From Ettlia oleoabundans (lineage: Eukaryota; Chlorophyta; Chlorophyceae; Chlamydomonadales): DNA of 22,755 bases. Shown here piece by piece: positions 1 to 8,873 of this stretch. The stretch's first letter is position 1; each line of letters starts with the position of its first letter. Both the position numbers and the translations under genes were made by a program. The stretch lies in contig JAAMXP010005131.1 of the NCBI GenBank assembly GCA_019693395.1, positions 357 through 23,111 on the forward strand, read 5' to 3'. The notes under the pieces are model-generated. The model searched no databases. It worked only from the letters and a program-made list of their open reading frames with translations, and was not told where the DNA came from.

Positions 1-48
1 AAACACTCACCACCACCAACACAACACACCCTCTACCCCCTTGTGCAG

Positions 49-2529
49 TACCACCGTGCACCTTGCTGCCCCCGGTACCGTATACAGTACCTTCCACGAG
101 GGTCGCTACAGCTACCGGCGCATGAGCGGCACCAGCATGTCCTGCCCACAGGTCACGGGTGCAGCGGCACTCATGCTAGCCATCAAGCCCAGCGCCACAC
201 CACAGGAACTCAAGTGGGTGGGCTGCTTGGTTGGGATGTAACCTCTGCCCCTCTCCCTTGTGCTGTGCTGGTGGTGACTGTGTGTGTGGTGGACGTGGGG
301 GTGGTGGGGGGGTGAGGGTGATGCGGGGATGTTGTGTGTGTGTGGGGGGGGGGGACATGTGCGTGGGCCCTGCAGCGCTGAAAGCCTAGCCATCTGCTCG
401 CTGCCCTGTTTCCTACCAGGCTGCCTACTTTTGTCCCCCTGCCTGCCCTTCGTCACGCCACCCAGCTGGCACAGCCACCAAATGGCAGCAACGTTACAGC
501 CTGCCCATGCCCCTCCCTCCCCGCCCCGCCCACAGGGCCGCCCTGCTTTCTTCTGTGGACAAGCTGGAGTCGCTTGAGGGCAGGGTGTCCACAGGCGGCA
601 GGCTCAACACGGCAGCGGCGGTGGCGGCCATGCTGGGGGTCACCACCCCACCTCCACGTGTGACATGTAAGACTTGCAGCACAGCGCATCACAAAACGGC
701 CCATCACGGCATGGCAAGGCATGGCAGGGCACAGCAGGGCACAGCATGCATATCACACTGACATCACAGCGCATCCTTACATCATCACCACCAGACTTGA
801 GGTCCTTGCCGGAAAACCACACGGCTGCCGCTGCCTTGGCCAGGCCCAAACACCCCCAACCTCACTAAGACCTGCCTCTTCCTCCAATAATCGGTTGCTA
901 CGCGATGACCACCATCGCCTCTTTGTCGTTTGAATTCACCGCACCACAGCCTTGCTTATAACTTCCTTCCTGCTGCCCGCTGTCTCGCAGTCGGCCACTA
1001 CATCGAGCCCAACACCACCGCCTCCTTCTCCTTCGTCTCCCACTCCATGTGGCAGCTCACTAACGAGCCCGGCACAGACGTGACAGCGTGCAAGGACCTG
1101 TGAGTGCCGTGTGCTGTGTGCCTTGTGGTCTTAGCAGGGACAGGGGCAGGGAAAGGAAAGAGCGGGGGCATTGGTGCAGGTGCCATGTAAATATGTGACC
1201 AGTGGGCAGGGGAAAGGATGAGGAATGCATCTCCCACCAGATTTCAGAGGACAGGGCAGTGATGTGGGGACAGGGCAAATTGTTCTTTGATGAAGGAATT
1301 GGCGCCCTTGTATTGCCTGCAGGTGCATGTCGCTGGGCTGGTGCTTCTACTTCATCTCAGCCCCCGCCCTCGAGTGAGCAACGCCCTATCTGACCCCCTG
1401 CCCACCTTCCCCGCACTCCTGATCCCTGCACCTCGACCGCACTCCTGAACCTTGCACCTGCCCCGCCTGCTGCAATGCTGCCATGTCTTGCCTGCTGCCT
1501 GGATGCTGTTCGAGGCTTCTCTCTTTGCTTGTGGGAAAAAAAAATCGTTCATCCACAACCCAGGCTGTGGGCCACCAATGATAATGCCTGGCGCCTCGCT
1601 TTGCCTCACTCCTGTCCCTGCCCTGCAGTGGCATCACGGCCATGCAATACGGGGTCACCCACCGAGGGTCTTGCTATCTGGGTGATGGCACCATCATACT
1701 GTCCAACTTCAACACAGCCGCCTCCGGCTTCTCCCTCGGCTACAAGACGGTGTCGGTGCCGGCCGCATGGGTACCGCCGCCGCCGGCGCCGCCCCCGCCC
1801 CCCTCGCCCTCCCCGCCTCGGTACGCAAAGCCCACTCCCTGCATTTTTATATTGAGCCGGGGTTGGGGATGGGCAATTCGGGCAAGGTTGGTTGGAGTGC
1901 GCGGCAGTCCTTGTTGCTGGCCTCCTGGGCATCGCTTTCTGTTGGAGCACGCAACCGAGCAAACAGTTGGCGACAGCTGCCAATCAGGTTCTCCCTCCTA
2001 CCCCGCAACCCTCTTCCTCCCCATCTTAACCACTCCAGACCCATCCTAAACTGCAGGCCACCCCCTTCACCACGCCCGCCTCCGCCGCCTAAGCCAAGGT
2101 GATGGTGCCGTCCTGAGAATGAGTTTGTTTCTGAGCTGAAGCTGGCTTTGCACCCACTGCATGGAGCATATGATGTGCTGGCCGCATTGGTTACATTTGG
2201 CACTGCATTCGAAACTGCTTGCTCACATCAGATGTCCATTGCTCACCCTGCAAAACGTATGCTGCAGCCCGAAGCCGCCGCCGCCGCCTGTCCCAAGACC
2301 GCCAAAGCGCAGGCCCCCAACCCCCCCGCCACCGAAGAGAATGCAAACAGACCAGCGTCGCCCCCCGCCGGCTTCCAAGCGACGCCCTCCACCCGCCAAG
2401 GTAGCACGGCCGCCCAAGAAGCGACCCCCGCCCCCAAAGCGTGGCCGCAAACGCCCGCCGCCACCCAAGCGAGGTCGCAGACGCAAGCCGCCCCCGCCTG
2501 CCCGCAAGACCCCAACAAAGCAGAACTGA
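49..2529 (+). CDS. Subtilisin-like serine protease (S8), 3' part, with PAN-like domain and basic Pro-rich tail
   Basis: The 5' end lies outside the window. Exons are 49-213, 536-666, 991-1099, 1323-1373, 1629-1820, 2057-2098 and 2268-2529, and all junctions are GT-AG and keep frame. The first exon holds the subtilase nucleophile motif GTSMSCPQVTGAAAL, with the catalytic Ser codon at 134-136. The next exon ends the catalytic domain with the usual S.VDKL..L.GRV.TGGRLN.AAAV pattern. A Cys-rich stretch follows (CKDLCMSLGWCFYF, later GSCYLGDG) that resembles a PAN/Apple module, then PPPPAPPPPPSPSPP. The last exon is almost only Pro, Lys and Arg (blocks such as RPPKKRPPPPKRGRKR) and stops at 2527-2529. 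The Asp and His catalytic residues would be upstream. The protein is probably secreted and may bind acidic wall polysaccharide or matrix through the tail; that role is inference. The protease assignment is firm; the PAN assignment is moderate. Confidence 0.88.
711..750. repeat. Four imperfect 10-bp tandem units in a protease intron
   Basis: Units atggcaaggc, atggcagggc, acagcagggc and acagcatgca follow each other without gaps inside the intron between exons 2 and 3 of the subtilase gene. No function is visible. Confidence 0.6.
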
Positions 2530-2993
2530 GTTCAGTGTGCCCACTCTTGCAGCAAATACGCAACATCTTTCTTTTCAGCGTCGATTTCTTGAACGATGCA
2601 TTCCATTTGATCCTTGGTCCCCCTACGGCAACATGCCACAAATTTCACATCAGCTGCAGTCGCGTTTGACTAGTGAGACGCGCATATGCTGCCCGCTTCC
2701 CAGACTTGCCAACTTTGGTAATAATATGCAGTATCGTTTGATCAAGTATCAAGTGGATAACGATGGTGCCTGCCCATTCAGAAAACAATCAATGTAGATT
2801 TGCTGTAAACTAGCAGTTCCATACCGCGCGGTCAGAAGTGGAACCTTTTCCTCTTGCTGATCACATGCTTCCCTGTTTGCGCTCTGTCCTTCTATTTGCA
2901 TGGAATGCAGGTTTGCTGCACCCATTCCATTAGCGGCCCTTTCTTCGCTTCTTCTTCCTTCATCTGTATGCTTTGTATGCGCGTCACCACCGC
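2530..2993. other. Convergent 3' intergenic region without a gene
   Basis: This stretch lies between the stop codon of the + strand protease and the stop codon of the - strand MGST3 gene, so it should hold both 3' UTRs. Open frames crossing it have no domain signature and no splice support. Confidence 0.6.
2804..2808 (+). terminator. Candidate TGTAA poly(A) signal of the protease gene
   Basis: TGTAA occurs 275 bp after the protease stop codon. TGTAA is the usual polyadenylation signal of chlorophyte nuclear genes. A five-base match alone is weak evidence, but the position is suitable for a 3' UTR. Confidence 0.4.
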
Positions 2994-4647
2994 TTACTTT
3001 TCAAAAAGCGTGATGTCAATCTGCTTCACCATTGGCCCCAACAGCTCTATTGCCCAGCGCACCATCATGACCAGCAGGGCCAGGTGGCCGGCGTGCAAGA
3101 ATATGCCCCAATAACGCCTGCTGGGGTTGCCGCTGGAGTACCCCTGCACACCAAGGTCCCAGGTTGAAGGTTGAGCTTGGTGGGGCATATTGCAGGGAAA
3201 TGGTGTAGGGAGGGCCGTGGTGGTGGTGGTGGTGTTTACTATTAGAGTGCCACTGAAGCTCAAAACTGCCCAGGCAAGCACATAATGCAGCGCATCGCCT
3301 CTGGCAGAGCAACGAGCCACAGCCGCAAAGCGAGCGACGACTTGAGCCAGGAAACTGGCACAGCGCCGCAGAATGGCGCACATAGCACAGCACAGCACAG
3401 CCCAGTACAGCGCAGCATAGCACAACTAGCACCCACCAGCACATACGCCACGCGGCCCAGCAGGTAGACGGCGCTGGCCATGGTGGCAGAAATGGGGAAC
3501 TGCAGGCGATATTGAGAGGTACAACACAGACGGGCGCACCGTCAGCATGGTGCATGGCACAGAAATGCCGCCTCAAGGGTAAGCGGAATGATGACGGCTG
3601 TTGGGGTGAGTAGAGCAAGGCAGGGGGGACTCAGGTGCCACATCATGCATGGGCTGTCAGCTTGCCTTGATGCCTGCCACCAGCAGCATGACCAGGAAGG
3701 CGGGCTGGTTCTCTAGAGAGTTCTGGTGCGCCCTCTGCACACAACACCAGGCACGCAGCAGCGGTCAGCGCCATAACAAGCGGCTGAGATGGGCCGCTGG
3801 AATCAGCGGCAGGGCTGCCTCCACATGCAAGAAGATGCGTGGTTGCTCTCAACAACTCTCGAATTGAGAGGCTGACTATGCAAAGTTATTACGCGGTGGC
3901 TGCAAGACGTCTGAATATGTCACAGCGGCAGCCTTGTGGGATAGCACGCCCAGGAAGCAGCTTTCCAGGCAAAGAGACACAGCGACCTGCCCATAAGGCA
4001 GCAAGTCGGCTGCAGGGTTGCCTGGGGCTGCTGCAATGTTGAGGACCGTCACGCCCAAGGTCAGGTCTGCTATGAACGCCCGCAGCCTTCAGGCCAGCTG
4101 ATGATCCGCACCTGAATGCAGTCAAACTCCCTGCGGTTCTTGTGGCCTGCATGATGCAGAGATGAGACGAACACAGAAGTAAGCATGTGAGAAGAGCAGA
4201 AGCGGCAGTGCTGTTCCGGGCAGCTGCTGGAGAAAACATGGCGACTGTTGGCAGCCCCATTCCTACCTGGCGGCGCATAAAGGTTTGGATAGCCGATGGA
4301 ATACTTCTTGCGCGCCCTCGTTACAAGGGAGGCCATCCAAACGTGCTGCGGACAGCGAGGAATATCGAGAGCAATAAATAACCGGTCAGCTGGCGCCAGT
4401 GGCGGCCGGGGCGGCAGCACATGTCGACAGGCGGCAGAGGCGGCGAGTAGCCATTTTTGTAGCAGCTCTGTGCTACGTGGTGTGAACGCGCATTCAGTAG
4501 AGTGCCCGGGGGCGGCAAGGCAAGTGGGACCACCCTACCGCGATCCCACGGCCAGCGGCCGCATCGCACACTTACGTGCAAGACCACAGACCACACAATA
4601 GCGGCGATCACGAATCCATGCTCATTCGAGAGCTCTATTGACTGCAT
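2994..4647 (-). CDS. MGST3: Microsomal glutathione S-transferase 3-like protein (MAPEG family)
   Basis: Six exons on the - strand: 4576-4647, 4267-4345, 4112-4146, 3666-3734, 3437-3499 and 2994-3143, giving 155 aa; the family is usually about 145-155 aa. The ATG at 4647 opens MQSIELSNEHGFVIAAIVW, which matches the family start (KEYGFV followed by the first membrane helix). The loop reads RARKKYSIGYPNLYAPPG, then FDCIQ and RAHQNSLENQPAFLV, the hallmark with the conserved Arg63, Asn67 and Glu70. Next come LLGRVAYVLGYSSGNPSRR and a final hydrophobic helix. Four membrane segments are expected in the ER or outer plastid/mitochondrial membrane. Members conjugate or reduce lipid hydroperoxides and leukotriene-type substrates with glutathione. 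Intron 4 (3500-3665) has a GC donor. Introns 3 and 5 contain CAG- and GTG-type simple repeats. The exon structure is well supported because every junction keeps phase and family alignment. Confidence 0.93.
3217..3234. repeat. (GTG)6 trinucleotide repeat in MGST3 intron 5
   Basis: Six GTG units lie in the last intron of the MGST3-like gene (CAC on the coding strand). No role is evident. Confidence 0.7.
3381..3420. repeat. Imperfect 10-bp tandem repeat (CACAG-rich) in MGST3 intron 5
   Basis: Four consecutive 10-mers, catagcacag, cacagcacag, cccagtacag and cgcagcatag, sit in the same intron. The period and CAG-rich content recall the repeat at 711-750. Confidence 0.55.
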
Positions 4648-5101
4648 CTCTCCAAAGTGCTGGTGTTGGTGTTTGTCACAAGCTGAGCAGCAACTAAAGG
4701 ACTGTCGTTTAAATCAAGAATTCATACCGTTTGCGAGCTGCGATCTATGGAACACGTGCTGTGTGCCTGGCATGCCTACCCGGCTGGGGCCGCGCCATGC
4801 GTGCGGAGGTGCTGCACAGCGGAGTACATGGCTGCCCACAGTTCGTTGCTCACACCAAGCTGCCCACCCTTGTCTAACCCCATATATCAAGCATAATCAC
4901 ATACAGGCATCAATGGATGCAAGGCTCAATTGCCACTAGAGCCCTGTTATCGGCAGATGGGTTTGTGTTGTGGCGCAGGCAGCATTCAAGCAGGGTGCTC
5001 ATGCCAGCTGGATGCTGGTTCCGCAGTATGCTAACTGAAGGGCCAAATACACCAGAAGAATATCTGGCACAGTTGCCCACACCCTGCCACCCGCTGGAGA
5101 G
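4648..5101. promoter_or_regulatory. Upstream region of MGST3, no gene recognised
   Basis: This stretch lies directly upstream of the MGST3-like ATG and should contain its 5' UTR and promoter. The + strand frame starting near 4917 reads like weak coding sequence (EGPNTPEEYLAQLPTPCHPLERW) but has no family match and no convincing splice sites. No TATA-like element can be assigned with confidence. Confidence 0.35.
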
Positions 5102-5244
5102 ATGGCGCTGGCAACCGCTCTGGTCTGTGGTGGCATGCTGCTGGGCGGATCTGTGGAGCATGCCTGCTGGATGGGCAACGTCAGCGTGCCATATCAGCTT
5201 GTCATGACGAGCTCGTACTGCTGGTACCGAGGGGAAGCTGAGCA
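5102..5244 (+). CDS. Possible exon of an unassigned Cys-containing protein
   Basis: An ATG at 5102 opens 47 codons ending at a good donor (AGCA followed by gtaagt at 5245). The peptide begins MALATALVCGGMLLGGSVEH, which looks like a signal peptide or membrane segment, and continues ACWMGNVSVPYQLVMTSSYC. Further + strand segments read like coding sequence in other frames: GIGVRMHMAGFGSTDSDSRE at about 5441 and LELANLTCTNLVTYDVLQQA at about 5720, the latter ending at a TAG near 5795. I could not join them in phase, so the gene model is unresolved. It could be a short secreted protein, a decayed gene, or chance. Confidence 0.25.
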
Positions 5245-5940
5245 GTAAGTGCCAGCTGATGCAAGGCTAAAATTCTTGTCTTGTCTGGAAGCATCACCGC
5301 TGCAAACTTCCCAACCTCTGCTGATGAGCTCGTGCCTAGCACCTGGATGCCCTTTCAGCGTGGCTGGGAGTTGAGGAAATAATGAAAAGGTCTTCTGGTG
5401 GAGAATTGCAGATGGTGATTGCCTAGATGCATCGAGACAGGGCATTGGTGTGCGGATGCACATGGCCGGTTTTGGCAGCACCGACTCAGATTCACGAGAG
5501 CAACCGGCAAGGCTGCTGAAAGCTGGCTTGAGATGTTGCCTGCAGCCAACGCAGTGGAAATAGCTTTAGTACCTGATAGGGCATGCCTGTGGCACGGGTT
5601 GCTCTGTACTGCAACGGGGCTGCTGAAGATGCAAGCTGGATCAGCACGGCTGGCGCCTGTCAAACACATCAGGCGGTGACAAGGTTGGAGCTGGCGCCAG
5701 CGGTCACCGCCTGGAACTGGCCAACCTGACCTGCACCAACCTTGTCACGTATGACGTTCTGCAGCAGGCGGCGATGTGGCTGTTTGGGCACCAATAGGAG
5801 GGAAGTATGAAAGGCAGTGTTGCACAGTGTCGCCACCTGGTATCAACTGACTGCCATCGCCGGGCGGGGCGGCTGCCACCCTGGCATTGCCTTTAAACCC
5901 CCTAGGGTCGCAGCCCTAGGCCTCCCACGCATTTCTCGCA
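5245..5940. other. Region without a resolved gene before the 131-aa gene
   Basis: It contains the inverted repeat described separately and several coding-like fragments on the + strand that cannot be spliced in frame. The last part should hold the 5' UTR and promoter of the gene at 5941. Confidence 0.35.
5676..5748. repeat. Perfect 13-bp inverted repeat with 47-bp loop
   Basis: GTGACAAGGTTGG (5676-5688) is exactly complementary to CCAACCTTGTCAC (5736-5748). The loop starts with a 12-bp palindrome, GCTGGCGCCAGC (5690-5701). The element lies about 190 bp upstream of the ATG at 5941 and could form a hairpin in RNA or a cruciform; it could also be the edge of a small mobile element, but no transposase or target-site duplication is seen. 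Confidence 0.65.
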
Positions 5941-6447
5941 ATGGAGGCAACCTTCCTGCGTCATTTGGATGTGCTCTGTGCGCGCCTGGGCAGTCCGGCG
6001 CTCGACGCGACTGCCGCCTCTGCTGCAGAATCTGCGGCACTGGAGTTTCAAAAGACAGCCAGAGAGTTCGAACCCGCCCAGCCTTTGCGAAACGGCGCGG
6101 AATTTGCTCGGTGAGCAACTCACACGTTGCCGGTCGCCCAGCGCTGGCGGCACCCAGGCGTTCGCGCTGTTTAGCGTTTAGCTACATTGGGAAGTACCTT
6201 TACATTGCGCTTCCTGTGCAGCAAAGTTCTGGACCTTTCACAGAAGCTGGCAGGGCTGGATGCTTCTCTGCAGCGAGAGTTTCTGGCCATGTCAGCGCTG
6301 GACATTTCAACAGCAGCCATTGTTCAGCTGGCGGCTGCCTGTCTGGCCGTCTCAGGCTGCGCCATGCTGTTGCCGGCAACAGGGGTCAGGCTGAAGAACA
6401 GCCTTAGTCGTGATTGTGTGGTTGCACCGTCATGGCCAGATAAATAG
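5941..6447 (+). CDS. Hypothetical 131-aa protein, two exons
   Basis: Exons 5941-6110 and 6222-6447 join in phase 2 across a GT-AG intron (gtgagc donor, gtgcag acceptor). The ATG at 5941 opens MEATFLRHLDVLCARLGSPA. The protein is mostly helical in appearance: Ala/Glu/Leu-rich to about residue 45, then RKVLDLSQKLAGLDASLQRE with heptad-like spacing of Leu (residues 57-76). A short Ala/Val/Leu/Cys-rich stretch (about residues 88-107) could be a buried helix or a membrane segment. It stops with SWPDK. Size and helical pattern would suit a small subunit of a larger complex, but I recognise no family. The clear splice signals and typical codon usage make the gene likely real; the function is unknown. 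Confidence 0.6.
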
Positions 6448-6834
6448 CAATGCACACTTGATGTGTTAGGGGAGTGCAGTGATGACGTGTTGGAGAGGCA
6501 GGATGAGAGGTCAAAGCAGCAAAGTCAAGCATGAAGCACAGTGGCAGCTATACAAGGGTCAAGCAGAAACAAATGAAATGCTGGTACAATAATCCTTGAG
6601 GGTTCAAGGGCAGGAGGGGACTACAAACGCAGTGGGGCTGGAAAGCGACCGGGGCAAGGTGGCGTGACCGCTGACGATGCCGGCCTGCCTGGTTCTCGCA
6701 TGGGAGGCAACAAGTGCGACAGCCAAGCAGTAACTACGGTGCCACGCTGAGGTAGGATGGCATGCTGAGGTGAAAGAGTTAGAAGTAGCAGTCCAGCAAC
6801 AGTACAACTTTGTACTGCACAGGCAATGGTATGC
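6448..6834. other. Convergent 3' intergenic region without a gene
   Basis: It lies between the stop of the 131-aa gene (+) and the stop of the DIM1 gene (-) and should hold both 3' UTRs. No TGTAA motif is seen on either strand here. The - strand open frames crossing it carry no recognisable sequence. Confidence 0.55.
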
Positions 6835-8613
6835 TCAGTAGCGGTACTTGGTTGAGTAGTCCTTGGGCGACACCACCAGACCCCGGCCCTTTCGTGCACC
6901 ACGGAACACCTGCGGCAGGTGGCAGGCAGTTGCTGTTACCGAGGCGGTAGTTGCGAATATATCCGCTGCTTTATGCTGGGAACATGCAGACACAGAGCGG
7001 ACGTCCCTGGCTGCACCTCATCTTGGATGTGGGTGCAAAATTCACCCCACCAACTCATATATCTCTCCTGTCTGCACATCAGACAACGACCCCCATACAC
7101 ATATGCACTGAGCCCCAAACATACGTACAGACATGGGTGACCCCTCCACACACACAGACACCAACTCCCCGCTCTACGCTTGCTCACCGTCTCCACAATG
7201 TCCACAAACTCCTGCTTGTCGTTCATGGCCCAGTTGATCTTGTTGTTGTTGCCCGTGCCCAGGTCAATCATGATGTGCTGCGCATCATAGGCAGGCAAGT
7301 AGGTGGGGCGGGTGGGTGCGAGAGCCACAGACAGGCAGCAGCCAGGGAAGGGGTGGCTCGGCACGCAGGAAAGGCGGGATGCAAATGCAGTGTGGTAAAT
7401 CGGAGGGCAGCTGTGTGGCGATGCTAAGGCGATATACAGGCAGCCAGGCTTGAGACAGAGAAGAAAAAGCGTAGAACAAGTTAAGGAAAAGGGATTGTCC
7501 CCGCGTACAAACAGCGCCAGGGGCGGTTTGGGGTGAGGCTGCTGGGCGTTTGCCAGCCGCCGGCCGCTGGCGCCAACAGTGACACGGGGGTTGAGACGAG
7601 TTGCTGTTGCAAAGGGACTGCCCTTGAGACATGGGGGTACGTCTGGCAGGGTAATTACCTTTGCTGAAGGCGGCAAGCAAATGGTGTCAGCAGGGCAGCG
7701 CGCTGGCGGACAGGGCTAAGTGACACAAGGTGGCACATACTGAAGGAGAGCACACACAGCCGTGGCGGATTCTACCCCTTGCAATAATGGGGGGAGGAAC
7801 CCTGAACATAATGAGGCGCCACCAAACCAAATCTGACCATTTCCGTTCTGTTGTGCTTCTTGGTTAACCTTTATAAAGGACAACAACAACCTCATTAGTT
7901 ACTGTTGGCCTGCGACCACCAAGCGCCCACCCGCTGACCCATTACCTTGCCTACCCGCCCACCCTTGCACCCACCTTGTTCCTGAAGAAGAACATGATGG
8001 TGCAGGGGTCGTACAGCTCGTACATGGCGTTGAAGTCCGGCACCTCACTAATGTCCACCAGGTAAATGACGGCAAAATTTTTCATGCGCTCCGCAGTGCC
8101 AGCTAGGATCTGCGGGCCAGAAGGAAGGGGGCAGAAGCGGCGAGTGGCGCCGAGAAGGAGGGTCAAAGATACTAGATGGCGGCAGAAGCCATCCAGTGTG
8201 CTACGCGGCAGTTACCCAATACAAATAATCGGGGTGGACTCGTGTTTGATAGACGTAACGCAGCAGCGGGGCAACAAAGGCTAGCAACTCTTCTGGAGCA
8301 GCAGCGGCGGGCAGTAACTCTGCGGTGCTGCTGTCTGCAGGTGCCTGGTGCTGCGCTCACCTCGTCCATCTGCATGCACGTCTCATCGTAATCGTGCCCG
8401 AAGCGAATGATGACAACGCGGTCCTCCTCCTGCAGAGAACCGCAAGCGCACAGGATTAGGACAGTGCCCGCTGCCGAGCACTTCCCAAGCCTCCTAACGG
8501 GCGAATGCATAGTTGAAGATGTGCTGTTTGGTGCAAATGCAGGGGCCACGCACCGACATGATGGCCTGGTCGACCGCAAAGCCGCTGTGCAAGTGGGGGA
8601 GCAGGTAACTCAT
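6835..8613 (-). CDS. DIM1: DIM1/TXNL4A-type U5 snRNP spliceosomal protein
   Basis: Five exons: 8554-8613, 8361-8429, 7975-8109, 7188-7277 and 6835-6909, giving exactly 142 aa, the invariant length of this family. The start MSYLLPHLHSGFAVDQAI, then EEDRVVIIRFGHDYDETCMQ, KNFAVIYLVDISEVPDFN, YELYDPCTIMFFFRNK, HIMIDLGTGNNNKINWAM and the C-terminus KGRGLVVSPKDYSTKYRY leave no doubt. The protein has a thioredoxin-like fold without a CXXC redox site and is an essential part of the U5 snRNP and U4/U6.U5 tri-snRNP, acting in pre-mRNA splicing in the nucleus. All introns are GT-AG and fall between codons (phase 0). The largest intron (7278-7974) holds nothing recognisable. The ATG lies 260 bp from the stop codon of the next - strand gene, so its promoter overlaps that gene's 3' region. 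Confidence 0.98.
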
Positions 8614-8873
8614 GCTGGTGCGCCCGCCTCTGCCCCCCTCTTCCACAGACTATGTTAGCAAAAGGTGCTCGGCTGCTCGGCTGCCGATGCTGCACTTGAT
8701 GCAAAGTAAAAGCAGAACTAGAGCCCTGTGGTATGTGTTCTGTGCTGGTTGATCAAGCGACAGGGCGAAGAACCATAAAATACAAGCGAAGGCCTGGCAA
8801 TATGCATGCTGGGGGACGGCAGCACAGCCCAGCAGACAGAGCGGTGGGTGAAGCACAGAGTGCCGTGAGTCTG
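8614..8873 (-). promoter_or_regulatory. Short gap holding the DIM1 promoter and the ACAD 3' end
   Basis: Two - strand genes in tandem leave only 260 bp for the 3' UTR of the acyl-CoA dehydrogenase gene and the promoter and 5' UTR of DIM1. No TGTAA signal is seen on the - strand. No promoter motif could be assigned. Confidence 0.4.

Noticed and set aside
2148..2669. 173-codon + strand open frame and the - strand frames over 2191-2641
   Set aside because: They are shadow frames of the Pro/Lys/Arg-rich last exon of the protease; the low-complexity GC-rich sequence keeps several frames open.
3016..3618. 200-codon - strand open frame as a separate gene
   Set aside because: It spans MGST3 intron 5 and parts of its exons in wrong frames and is rich in simple-repeat-derived residues (poly-His).
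6936..7676. 246-codon open frame on the - strand
   Set aside because: Only its 7188-7277 part is coding (DIM1 exon 4); the flanks are introns 3 and 4.
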